A stretch of DNA of 64,000 bases. Source: an uncultured Oscillospiraceae bacterium. Its GTDB lineage: Bacteria; Bacillota; Clostridia; Oscillospirales; Acutalibacteraceae. Location of the stretch: positions 1 through 64,000 of the forward strand of contig CAJJLZ010000014.1 in assembly GCA_905192745.1 (NCBI GenBank), in the 5' to 3' direction. Of this stretch, positions 8,352 to 16,911 are shown in pieces; position 1 is the stretch's first letter, and every line of letters starts with the position of its first letter. A program made the translations under genes and the position numbers. The notes under the pieces are model-generated. The model worked only from the letters and a program-made list of their open reading frames with translations, made no database searches and was not told the DNA's origin.

Positions 8352-9935
8352 TCACGGTCCCGGGCGGGACCGGCGGGCATGGAGAATATACAGGGCGGCC
8401 GCGCATACGAGCAGGCCGCCGACCAGCCAGAATATCCATCCCGGGCCGCCGGATCGGCCGGACGTCGGCCGGAGCGAGCCGGTGGAAGCCGCGGACGAGG
8501 CGGACAGAGCCGTTCCCCCGCCGCTTTTCTGCGTTTCTCCGCCGGTTCCGCCGCTTTCGCTTTCCTGTCCTTCCCCGCTGTACCGGCTTTCTTCCCCGTT
8601 CCCGCCGGACGGGGAGGAGTTCCCCGTCCGGCCGGTTTCATCGGAAGTCGGAGAATCCCCTGTTGCCGGGCCGGCCGTGGTGCGGCCGGAGGATGCGGAG
8701 GGGACGGCGGTACGGCTCGGCCCGGCGGCGGACGAGGAGACGGCCGCCTTGTCCAGCGCGGCGCGCAGGGCGGCATACGCGGCGTCCACCCGGCTCTGGG
8801 AGGCGTCGAGCGACATCGCCGCCTCCTCCGCCGTCCGGCAGGCGTTCCGCACACCGGAAGTAGAACCGGCCGGAGAACGGAGCGCCTGCGCCAGCAGCGC
8901 GGTCAGGCGATCCTTATTCGCAATGGTGTAATAGCTGCCGGTGCCTCCGCCGACGCCCGGCGTCCCGCCGGAGGCGCTGGCGCCGCCGATGTCGTGCCCA
9001 TAGGACAGCGTGAACTGTACCCGTACCACGTCGCCGTCCGACAGATAGGTATCCGAAAAGCTGACGTTGGGAAACACATGGTTAACGCTGTATGTCCAGC
9101 CGGAGCCGTTGCAGATAACGAATTCTCCGAGGAATCCCTTTGAACTGTTCCGGTAATCCTCCGGGTCGTAATACTCCAGCTGATGGGTTTCCACCAGCTT
9201 CCGCAGCGTTCCGTCCAGAACGGCGGGAACCCGCGGATTCGGATCCAGTGTCCGGGGCGACGGGGGCGCGCCGTACGCATTCCGGGAATTGGTATAGCCG
9301 TTGTATTTTTTCCGGGTCTGCGCACCGTCCCCGACATACGCCAGATAAAAGGATTTCTGCGGGGTTCCGCCGTAATAGCCCACATATCCGCAGCCGTGCA
9401 GAAGGCAGAGAAGCTGCTCGGCGGCGTTCTCCCCTTCCCGGATATCCATTTCCACCGGTTCCACCAGATAGCCGCAGCCGATGGTGAAAAGCTCCACGCT
9501 CCACACTGCCTGACCAATGATCTCCCCTTCCTCCGCCTTTTGATAGAAGAGCTGATAGGTGACGGAGGCAGTTTGGCCGCCGGAAGCGGCCCGGACAGTG
9601 ACGGTATTCCGTCCCTCCCGGGTGAAAAGCAGGGTAAAGCTGGTTTTATCCGAATCGTCCCAGGTGGGAGACACCGTTTCGCCGTTGAGGGTAACGGAGG
9701 ATGCGATTTTGTTCCCCTCCCCGTCCCTCGCCCAGACATCGAAGGTTTTCCGGCTGCCCTTCTGAACCGCCCCGTCGGTCAGCGTCGTGCGGATAGTCGG
9801 TTCGGAAGCGGCCAAAGCCGCCAGTCCGCCGTCCGGGAGACACAACGTAAAAAACGCCAGCAGCGCTCCGATCAGAAAAAAGCGGGCCAGCCGGTTCCGC
9901 CGGTCCGCCGCGGAAATTCGTCCTTCGCGGGTCAT
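8352..9935 (-). CDS. Secreted DUF4430 protein with Ser/Gly-rich stalk and C-terminal membrane anchor
   Basis: A 527-residue protein with a long basic N-terminus and signal segment (about 18-42). An Ig-like beta domain (about 45-130) is followed by a DUF4430 domain (about 140-315) ending in GSGWTYSVNHVFPN and LSDGDVVRVQFTLSYG. A short helical region and a low-complexity Ser/Gly/Thr stalk (about 375-490) lead to a single membrane span and a basic tail. It is displayed on the cell surface. The start has GGAGG 6 bases upstream. By context it is the second beta-lobe protein of the putative cobalamin capture system. Confidence 0.78.
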   Translation of the reverse strand: MTREGRISAADRRNRLARFFLIGALLAFFTLCLPDGGLAALAASEPTIRTTLTDGAVQKGSRKTFDVWARDGEGNKIASSVTLNGETVSPTWDDSDKTSFTLLFTREGRNTVTVRAASGGQTASVTYQLFYQKAEEGEIIGQAVWSVELFTIGCGYLVEPVEMDIREGENAAEQLLCLLHGCGYVGYYGGTPQKSFYLAYVGDGAQTRKKYNGYTNSRNAYGAPPSPRTLDPNPRVPAVLDGTLRKLVETHQLEYYDPEDYRNSSKGFLGEFVICNGSGWTYSVNHVFPNVSFSDTYLSDGDVVRVQFTLSYGHDIGGASASGGTPGVGGGTGSYYTIANKDRLTALLAQALRSPAGSTSGVRNACRTAEEAAMSLDASQSRVDAAYAALRAALDKAAVSSSAAGPSRTAVPSASSGRTTAGPATGDSPTSDETGRTGNSSPSGGNGEESRYSGEGQESESGGTGGETQKSGGGTALSASSAASTGSLRPTSGRSGGPGWIFWLVGGLLVCAAALYILHARRSRPGP

Positions 9936-10000
9936 ACGTCACCTCCGTGCCGCCGGCGGCATCCGTTTTCGGGAACGCCGCCGGCCGGCTGTTTCTGCTT

Positions 10001-13000
10001 TTACACGTTTTTCTTTTTGCGGGAAACCGCCGCCAGAACGGCCGCCGCCCCGCAGACGAGGAGCGCGGCGCAGGGGTGGGCAGGGCCCGTCGCCGGATTT
10101 TCCTTCTCCGTCGGATTCGTCGGCTTCTGCGCCTCCTCTTCCGCCGTCAGCTGCGCGTCGGTCCGGACGGCATCCGCCGCCGCCTTTGCCACCGCCAACG
10201 CTTCGTTCACGCCCGCCATTTCCGCCGCCGCGTCGATCGCCGCTTTGCCGCCCGCGATCACCTGCGCCAGTTCGGCCTGCTGCGCTTCGCGGTAATCGTC
10301 CGCGTTTTTATAGCTTTCCAGCTCCGCTTTCGCGTCCGCCTTCGCTTTCGCCAGCGCCGCGGCGGCCGCCTCCTGATCGGGATTGAGGATGCGGGCGGCA
10401 TCGGTCATATCGTACAGGGCGTTTTCCTTCCTGACAAAGCGGTCGTAAGCCACCAGCGCCAGAATGCCCTGGTCGGTTGCCATGTCGTTGTACGCGCCGT
10501 TCAGCAAATGCTTGAAGCCGCCGTCCTCCAGCGCGTACAGCAGAAGGGCGGAAACAGTGTTGCCGTTCTCCTTGACAAAGCGGGAATCGGTCATGGGATC
10601 GACGCCCAGCGCGGTCAGCGCGATAATCACCTGCGCCGTGCTTTCCGCGCATACGCCGTCCACGCTGCCGAAACGCCCGTACGCATCCTGACTGTTTGAC
10701 AGCACGGTCAGTGCGCGGTCGATAAAGGGCTTCACATCGGCGCGGTCCTGATACGGCGCCAGCGCCTGCAGCGCCATAGCGGTAATATCCGCGTCCGGCG
10801 ACGAACCGAACAGCGCCCAGCCGCCGCCCTCGATCTCCTTTTCCAGAATCGTCCGGATCAGCGCGTCCCGCGTGACCGGCTCCTGCGCGTCCGCGTTCTC
10901 CGCCACGGCATACGCGCCGCTGTCCAGCGCGAGAAGGGCAAAGATCGGGCCGTTAATGCCCTGCGCGGAAACCTTCTTCATATCGGTAAGCATTGCCGGC
11001 ATATCGTAGCCGGCAATATCCGCCGGGTCGTAGCCTATGGCCGTAAAGGCCAGAATCACGCGGGAATATTCCGTATACTTCACGGTGCTCAGGACGCCTT
11101 CGTTATCCTTCAGTTCCTGCGCGACCCGGCCGTAATACCCGGCGAAATATTCCGAAGGCACCGGATAACCAGCGCGGGCCAGAGCCATAACCGACCACTC
11201 GCCGCCGGTGGTTCCCAGACCGGGAGAGGGAACGTTTTTCAGCAGGGCTGCCAGATGCCCGTTCAGCGTCTGCTCCACGCCCTCCGGACCCCAGACGGCA
11301 TACAGCGTCCGGTCGCCCTTGGCGATCCGGAAGGTTTCGCCGGGGAGGATATTGGTACCGCTGCCGTCCTTACTGGTGTTCCACGCGATGAAGCGCTTGC
11401 CCTCGGGCGCGGTCATACCCGCCGCGCTCGCGGCTGCCACTTCGGCGTTGATGGCATACAGTCCGCCGTCCGCCGGCGCGTTCTCCCCGCCGTTGGCGTC
11501 GTAAAGCACGCTGTTGGCGGACCAGCGGGCATACAGGGTGATGTTCTCGCTGCCGACTACGATCTTTTCCGAAAGGTCGTAGTCGATGCCGGAGCCGTCC
11601 TTTCTGGTATTCCACCGCCGGAATTCCACGCCCGCTTTGGTCGGCGCGGCGGCGGGCAGAGTGAGTGTATCGCCTTCAAAATATTTCGTGCTGTTCACCA
11701 CGTCGCTGCCGCCGTTGGTGTCGTAGGTAACCGTATACTGCGGCGCGTAGACGGCGTACAGGGTGAGCTCCTTCAGGCCGTCCTCCAGGAAAGCCGAAAG
11801 ATCCAGCCCTTTCCCCGGCACCACGCCGACGCCGCTGCCGTCGGCCTTCGTATTCCACTCCTTCAGGCCCGTTCCCTCGGGGGCCGTGACGCCGGTTCCT
11901 TTGTCGGTATAGTGGTACGACGCTTTATAGCCGCCATAGAGGGTACCCACCGTCGGCGCCGTGCCGCTGCCGCCGTTCAAATCGTATTTCAGCGCCATTC
12001 CGTCCCGGTAAACGGCGTATACCGTAACGTCCTCGTTCGGGAAGCTGGTGATTTTGATATCCGCCAGTTCCGGCTTCGCAGGGTCGGTGGTCCAGCCTAC
12101 CCACACCTGCCCGGCGGGAGGGGTGGGTAGTTTGGACGAGCTGAACTCCAGATACACATACTCGCCGGCTTTATACAGCTTGGTGTTGACCGGCTGGTAG
12201 CCCGTGCCGCCGTTCAGGTCGTAGGTCAGGGTATGCCCGGGGGTATAAATGGCATACAGGGTTATATCCTCTTCGCCCCCGAAGGTGAAGCTGGACTTGT
12301 AGCTGGTTCCGGTTCCGTACCGGTTGGAATTCCATTCCTTGAACAGCAGCCCTTCCGGCGGTGTGACGGAGGACGAGCTCTTCAGGGAAACATTCTTGCC
12401 GTCATAATACCGGTTGGCGTCGGTTACCGACCCGGCGCCGCCGTTCAGGTCGTACAGAACGCGGTACCCCGTGGTATATGTGGCGTACAGGGTGACGTTT
12501 TCGGTCCCGATTACGATCGACCCGCCTGACGGGTAAGCGTCGCCGGTGCCGTCCGCTTTCGTGTTCCATTCCTTGAACACCTGATTCTCGCCCTTGGTCA
12601 GGCTGCCGCCGTTCTTGGCGGAAGCCTTTTCCCCTTCCAGATACGTCTTGGTATCCGCGGGGGCGGAGCCGGTACCGCCGTTCGCATCATAGGAGACCGT
12701 ATAGGTGTCTCCATAAACGGCGTACAAGGTAACGCCGCCTTCCGGCATGGCGAGTTTGTCATAGGCCTTGCAGGCGTCGCCGGTGCCGTCTGCTTTTGTG
12801 TTCCATTCCTTAAATTTCTGGGTATCCTTGTACAGGGCGGACGCGGATCTTGCGGAAACCAACGCGCCGGGAAGATACCAGGAGGCGTCGTTCGGCGCAG
12901 TTCCCTTGGTGGCGCCGTTGGCGTCATAAGTGATCCGGCAGCCGTCCGCCCAGATGGCGTACAGGGTAATATCCGAGCCTCCCATGGTCATTTTATCCCC

Positions 13001-14203
13001 CACGGCATAGGATTCGCCGGTGCCGTCCGCCTTTGTGTTCCATTCCAGAAACACTTTCCCCGTATCCGGCTTCGAGGAGGAAATCCGGCTCAGCGTCACC
13101 TTTCGTCCGGGGAAATAGCGGTTCTTGTCCACCGGCGGGGTGGACGCGCCGCCGCCGTTTTCCGCGTTCACGTCATAGGTGACGGCATACTGGTTGTCCC
13201 AGATGGCGTACAGCGTAACGTCTTCGTCCTGAAACCGGAGGGAAGCGCCCTCCAGATAGGCTCTGCCGGTGCCGTCCGCCTTTGTGTTCCAGTTGGAGAA
13301 AAATTTGTCCTCCGGGCAGTTGAGGGGGCGGCTGGACTGGAGCACCGCCACGTCGCCGCTGCGGTACAGGGTATCGTCCGTGATTTTCCCCTGCGCGCCG
13401 TTGGAATCATAGGTCAGCGTATGCTCCTCGGACTGAGGGAGCGCCGCGGTCAGCACTTCGCAGGCCTGATTGATTTCGCTTTCGGAGCGGGTCAGGTCGG
13501 TCAGAACCTCGTAGGCGTGATCGTAGGCCGCTTTGATCGCGGCGTCCGCCAGCAGCTCTTCTTTGTTTTCCGCGCTGTTGACAACGGCCACCTTCGTCAT
13601 CAGCGGCCCTCTGTCCACAGCGGTGGTATTGTCCACGTCCGAGGAGCCGGGGCCGTTGATATCGCCCATATACACCGTGTACTGTACGCGGATTACCATA
13701 CCCTCTTCCAGCTTGCAGGCGCTCAGGCCGTAATTGGCAAACCAGTTGTTCCGGGTATAGGTCCAGCCGGAGCCCGTCGTATAGTCGAATTCTCCCAGCC
13801 AGTCGGCGTCCCTGCGGCCGCCGATGCTGTCCCCCAGATGATCCTTCACATACTGCGGCGGATCGATGGAGCGGGGATCAGGGTCCTTGATATGGCTGAG
13901 ATAGGAGATATTCTGCCCCGCTGTGCCAACCACCCTGTTATCCTTAAAATTCCCGGTGCCCAGCACCCGGGACAGAACAATGCCGGCGGTTTCATCCTCG
14001 TAAAAGGGAACCAGCTCCGGCTCGCGGATATAGCCCAGACCGAGGGTGAATTTCTCAACGGAAAGGACGATATAGCCCTGCGGCGATTCCTCTGCGGACG
14101 CCATAAGCGCCGTGGGAAACGTCAGAATCAGAAGCGCCAGAGTTAAAACCGTGGCCAGAATGCGTTGGGGTATGGCCTTAAGTGCCTTCTTCTCAGACAT
14201 CAT
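10001..14203 (-). CDS. Giant wall-anchored protein: DUF4430 domain, nine InlB B-type repeats, alpha/alpha barrel, NPATG sorting signal
   Basis: A 1,400-residue surface protein. In order it has a signal peptide (about 10-38) and a DUF4430-like beta domain (about 42-185, ending GSGWTYTRNN). Nine Listeria-Bacteroides repeats of about 79 residues follow (about 262-975), each running from a TYDxNGG-like start through EWNTKADGTG to TLYAxW/Y. Next come an intrinsic-factor-like helical barrel (about 985-1285, with DADITAMALQAL and STAQVIIALTALGVDP), an Ala-rich coiled helix, and NPATG plus a hydrophobic tail and RKKK. Both lobes of a cobalamin carrier are thus in one chain, in reversed order. The ATG at 14203 is chosen over a GTG at 14212 because GAGGAG abuts that GTG. 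It is the first gene after the riboswitch. Confidence 0.8.
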   Translation of the reverse strand: MMSEKKALKAIPQRILATVLTLALLILTFPTALMASAEESPQGYIVLSVEKFTLGLGYIREPELVPFYEDETAGIVLSRVLGTGNFKDNRVVGTAGQNISYLSHIKDPDPRSIDPPQYVKDHLGDSIGGRRDADWLGEFDYTTGSGWTYTRNNWFANYGLSACKLEEGMVIRVQYTVYMGDINGPGSSDVDNTTAVDRGPLMTKVAVVNSAENKEELLADAAIKAAYDHAYEVLTDLTRSESEINQACEVLTAALPQSEEHTLTYDSNGAQGKITDDTLYRSGDVAVLQSSRPLNCPEDKFFSNWNTKADGTGRAYLEGASLRFQDEDVTLYAIWDNQYAVTYDVNAENGGGASTPPVDKNRYFPGRKVTLSRISSSKPDTGKVFLEWNTKADGTGESYAVGDKMTMGGSDITLYAIWADGCRITYDANGATKGTAPNDASWYLPGALVSARSASALYKDTQKFKEWNTKADGTGDACKAYDKLAMPEGGVTLYAVYGDTYTVSYDANGGTGSAPADTKTYLEGEKASAKNGGSLTKGENQVFKEWNTKADGTGDAYPSGGSIVIGTENVTLYATYTTGYRVLYDLNGGAGSVTDANRYYDGKNVSLKSSSSVTPPEGLLFKEWNSNRYGTGTSYKSSFTFGGEEDITLYAIYTPGHTLTYDLNGGTGYQPVNTKLYKAGEYVYLEFSSSKLPTPPAGQVWVGWTTDPAKPELADIKITSFPNEDVTVYAVYRDGMALKYDLNGGSGTAPTVGTLYGGYKASYHYTDKGTGVTAPEGTGLKEWNTKADGSGVGVVPGKGLDLSAFLEDGLKELTLYAVYAPQYTVTYDTNGGSDVVNSTKYFEGDTLTLPAAAPTKAGVEFRRWNTRKDGSGIDYDLSEKIVVGSENITLYARWSANSVLYDANGGENAPADGGLYAINAEVAAASAAGMTAPEGKRFIAWNTSKDGSGTNILPGETFRIAKGDRTLYAVWGPEGVEQTLNGHLAALLKNVPSPGLGTTGGEWSVMALARAGYPVPSEYFAGYYGRVAQELKDNEGVLSTVKYTEYSRVILAFTAIGYDPADIAGYDMPAMLTDMKKVSAQGINGPIFALLALDSGAYAVAENADAQEPVTRDALIRTILEKEIEGGGWALFGSSPDADITAMALQALAPYQDRADVKPFIDRALTVLSNSQDAYGRFGSVDGVCAESTAQVIIALTALGVDPMTDSRFVKENGNTVSALLLYALEDGGFKHLLNGAYNDMATDQGILALVAYDRFVRKENALYDMTDAARILNPDQEAAAAALAKAKADAKAELESYKNADDYREAQQAELAQVIAGGKAAIDAAAEMAGVNEALAVAKAAADAVRTDAQLTAEEEAQKPTNPTEKENPATGPAHPCAALLVCGAAAVLAAVSRKKKNV
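11270..13420 (-). repeat. Nine tandem InlB B-type repeat units within the giant surface gene
   Basis: Units of about 235-240 bp recur, each carrying a near-identical block encoding EWNTKADGTG (for example around 11830, 12555, 12795, 13030 and 13275). Unit divergence is highest in units 5 to 7. Such arrays can expand or contract by recombination and probably serve as a stalk. Confidence 0.85.
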
Positions 14204-14318
14204 TTCACACACTCCTCATAAACAAAAAGTCATTAAAGGGTCCTCTTTTTCTCTTTTCCGGATACCACTGTCGTTGGATGACGTGTCCCCCTTTCCGGAG
14301 AGCGCCGGTGACCGTATC

Positions 14319-14362
14319 AAAAAAGCTCCCCTTCACACACAAAGTATGAAGGAGAGCTTTTC
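14319..14362 (-). terminator. Intrinsic terminator in the leader of the cobalamin operon
   Basis: On the minus strand the stem AAAGCTCTCCTTCATAC / GTGTGAAGGGGAGCTTT is followed by a T-run (14319-14324). It lies between the riboswitch and the first gene, where a ligand-controlled terminator is expected. Confidence 0.82.
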
Positions 14363-14469
14363 GTTTTTTATCGTTCAGTCAATCCACGCGGCGGAGCGCG
14401 CACGGGGCCCGTCGGCGCATGGAAACGCGGCACGCTCTCCAATTGCCCAAGAGCGTTTTCCATCATACG

Positions 14470-14692
14470 GGTTACGGCAGGTCTCCTGACTTATGACTTA
14501 CGGTAAACCGATAACCGGATAAACCGGGAAAAGCGCCTTCTCAAGGCCGGGGCCTCAATGGCTGCCGCTTTTCCGTCGTCAATTACAGTAATGGCTGTTG
14601 TGCCGGACTTTCACCGGGCTTCCCTTTTCATCCGCCTGTCCGGGCGGACACCATAACGGTAGCTTCTGTTGTCAATGTGCGGAATATAAAAG
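14470..14692 (-). promoter_or_regulatory. Cobalamin (AdoCbl-class) riboswitch
   Basis: On the minus strand the B12 box AAGTCAGGAGACCTGCC (14476-14492) matches the family consensus almost exactly. Upstream is the conserved core GGTGAAAGTCCGGC (14602-14615) followed by an ACTGTAA element. The order and spacing match the cobalamin aptamer. A terminator hairpin lies about 110 bases downstream and the giant surface gene beyond it. Binding of cobalamin should favour termination and switch off the capture and ECF genes. Confidence 0.93.
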
Positions 14693-14699
14693 CACTGTC

Positions 14700-14727
14700 A
14701 TTATAACACCGCGCCCACAAAACACAA
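14700..14727 (-). promoter_or_regulatory. Sigma-A promoter of the cobalamin operon
   Basis: On the minus strand TTGTGT (14722-14727), a 16-base spacer and TATAAT (14700-14705) place the transcript start just before the riboswitch. Confidence 0.65.
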
Positions 14728-14782
14728 GACAAAAATATTTTGATTTTTGGGAGAATCTTGTGATTTTATCGGTGAATTCTGC

Positions 14783-14825
14783 AAAACGGGGCCATGCGGG
14801 AGCATCTTCCCCCCGCATGGCCCCG
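14783..14825 (-). terminator. Terminator of the HPr-like gene
   Basis: A perfect stem CGGGGCCATGCGGG / CCCGCATGGCCCCG is followed on the minus strand by TTTT. It isolates the HPr-like gene from the riboswitch operon. Confidence 0.85.
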
Positions 14826-14865
14826 TTGTTGATCGAACGTTTTCCATAAGAAGCGCGGACCGCGT

Positions 14866-15096
14866 TCAGCGGACGATATACGACTCGATTTTCGTCACGA
14901 ATTCATCGGTCTCCTCACAATCGGCCTGCAGCTCCACCGGCTTGGAAAGATCCAGGCTGAACAGCCCCATGATCGACTTGCCGTCGATCACATACCGGCC
15001 CGACATCAGATCCACATCGAAAGGCACGCTGTTGCAGACATTCACGAACTTCTTCGCGTCCACCACCGTGTCGAACCGTACCATCGCTTTATACAT
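14866..15096 (-). CDS. HPr-like protein lacking the phosphorylatable histidine
   Basis: A 76-residue protein of the HPr fold. The Ser-46 region of Gram-positive HPr is conserved (DGKSIMG, 38-44; Ser41). The active-site loop that is normally GIHARP reads VVDAKK, so His15 is replaced by Asp13. It cannot carry phosphate between PTS enzymes and is more likely a regulatory partner like Crh, or something else again. The start is the ATG at 15096, behind GAGGGGAGGGG; the longer open frame upstream is antisense to mtaB. The gene is alone, with its own terminator. Confidence 0.8.
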   Translation of the reverse strand: MYKAMVRFDTVVDAKKFVNVCNSVPFDVDLMSGRYVIDGKSIMGLFSLDLSKPVELQADCEETDEFVTKIESYIVR

Positions 15097-15438
15097 TCCG
15101 AGCCCCTCCCCTCGTGCGGGCGCCGAATTGGAAAAGGCGGCTCCCGTCCAAATCACAGCCGGCGGATAGGGTGCGTCCGGCTTTACCGGACTTATTATAT
15201 TCTTTTCTCTGTGAAAAATCAACAGGGGGATTCCACTAACTGTGTGTTGAAATCCGCAGGGGTTTTGAGTATAATGTGGGAAGAAATCCCGTCGTCCCGT
15301 CAAGCCTCTTTGGATCTGTTTTCCGCCATTCCCGCTCCGGCCGTTTCCGGAAAAGGAGGCGCATGGACGACGGACGACAGGACACGGCCTCCACGCCCGG
15401 CGTGGAAGCGATGAAGGAACAGGGAGACGTAGGAGCGC

Positions 15439-16767
15439 ATGACGGTATATTTTCATACTCTCGGCTGCAAGGTCAATCAATATGAAACGCAGGCCATGCG
15501 GGTGCTGATGGAAGCCGAAGGCTACGCCACCTCGGAAGAGCTGTTTAACGGTATCCCCGAGGTGTGGGCTTCCATGCAGGATGTGGCGATCGTTATCAAC
15601 TCCTGCACCGTTACGGAGGAAAGCGACCGCAAGCTGCGTCAGCTTCTCCGCCGGTGCCGGCGGGAATATCCCCATGCCGTGCTGATTCTGACCGGCTGTA
15701 TGCCTCAGGCCTTTCCGGAAATCGCGGAGGGTTTCGGGGAAGCCGATATCGTGCTGGGCAACGCGGCCAGACGGCAGCTTCCTCGCCATCTGCACGATTT
15801 TCTGATCCACCGGCAGCGAATCGTGGATATCCCCCCGCATGAAAAGGCCTTCGAACCGCTGGCGATCGACGAATTTCAGGGACGAACCCGCGCTTTTGTC
15901 AAAATTGAGGACGGCTGCGACCGGTTCTGCTCCTACTGCATCATCCCCTATGCCCGGGGACGGGTCCGCTCCAAGCCGCTGGACGAGCTGGAAACGGAGC
16001 TGCGGGGGTTGGCGAAAAAAGGATACGTCGAAGTCGTGCTGGTCGGCATTAATCTGACGGCTTACGGACAGGATCTGGGACGGAACCTCTGCGACGCGGT
16101 GGAAATCGCCTGCGGCGTGGAGGGAATCCATCGGGTGCGGCTGGGGTCGCTGGAACCGGATATGCTCACCCCCGCAGTGATTGACCGGCTGGCCGCTCAG
16201 AAAAAGCTCTGCCCCCAGTTCCATCTTTCCCTCCAGAGCGGCTGTGCCGCCACCCTGAAACGGATGAACCGGCATTATACGCCCGAGGAGTATCTGGCTG
16301 TCTGCGCCGCGCTGCGGGAACGCTTTCCCGACTGCGCCCTGACCACCGACGTGATGGTCGGTTTTCCGGGCGAGACCCCGGCCGAATTCGAGGAATCGCT
16401 GTCCTTTGTGAAAAAAGCCGGCTTCTCCCGCGCTCATGTGTTCGCGTATTCCATCCGTCCCGGCACCGTGGCCGCCAAGGCCGAAGGGCAGATTTCCGGC
16501 GGGGAAAAAGCGAAACGGAGCCGGGCGATGATCGCCGCCTGCGACCGCCTGCGGGACGCCTATCTCGACCGGTGGGTCGGCCGGGAAACCGAGGTGCTGC
16601 TCGAAACCCGCGCCAGCGGCGGGCGGCTGGAGGGATACACCCCCACCTATTTTTCCACCCTCGTACCGGTGCCGGATGGTGTCGCCGGGCCCGGCGACAC
16701 CGTGCGGGTGCGGATTACCGGCCATAAAGACGGCGTATGCGCCGCCGTGATACTCGGAACAGTCTGA
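15439..16767 (+). CDS. mtaB: tRNA t6A37 methylthiotransferase MtaB
   Basis: A 442-residue radical-SAM enzyme that adds a methylthio group to t6A at position 37 of ANN-decoding tRNAs. The N-terminal domain begins VYFHTLGCKVNQYET, the MtaB form, with further cysteines in INSCTVT and LTGCMPQ that bind the second iron-sulfur cluster. The radical-SAM motif is CDRFCSYC followed by IIPYARGR. A C-terminal TRAM-like region follows. Length is normal for the family. A TAGGAG site precedes the ATG and a strong bidirectional terminator follows. Confidence 0.95.
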   Translation: MTVYFHTLGCKVNQYETQAMRVLMEAEGYATSEELFNGIPEVWASMQDVAIVINSCTVTEESDRKLRQLLRRCRREYPHAVLILTGCMPQAFPEIAEGFGEADIVLGNAARRQLPRHLHDFLIHRQRIVDIPPHEKAFEPLAIDEFQGRTRAFVKIEDGCDRFCSYCIIPYARGRVRSKPLDELETELRGLAKKGYVEVVLVGINLTAYGQDLGRNLCDAVEIACGVEGIHRVRLGSLEPDMLTPAVIDRLAAQKKLCPQFHLSLQSGCAATLKRMNRHYTPEEYLAVCAALRERFPDCALTTDVMVGFPGETPAEFEESLSFVKKAGFSRAHVFAYSIRPGTVAAKAEGQISGGEKAKRSRAMIAACDRLRDAYLDRWVGRETEVLLETRASGGRLEGYTPTYFSTLVPVPDGVAGPGDTVRVRITGHKDGVCAAVILGTV

Positions 16768-16770
16768 AAA

Positions 16771-16812
16771 AAGGACGCGCCGCGAAAAAATCGCGGCGCG
16801 TCCTTTTTTACA
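16771..16812. terminator. Bidirectional terminator between mtaB and the converging ABC exporter gene
   Basis: The stem GGACGCGCCGCGA / TCGCGGCGCGTCC has A-runs on the left and T-runs on the right, so it can stop transcripts from both sides. Confidence 0.92.
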
Positions 16813-16911
16813 TAACGGCAGCTTCGGTCCTTTTGCCTTGCCGGGAGAAGCGCGGCGGCCATGTGCCGGCGGCTTTCTCCTTTACCGGAGACGAACGGAC
16901 GGAAGGGGCCC

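Noticed and set aside
11270..13420. Repeat array considered as CRISPR or mobile-element repeats
   Set aside because: Units are about 237 bp, in frame and code for B-type protein repeats; there are no spacers.
14866..16725. Long minus-strand open frame reaching across mtaB
   Set aside because: Only its last 76 codons are a gene (HPr-like, with ribosome site). The rest is antisense to mtaB, which is certain.
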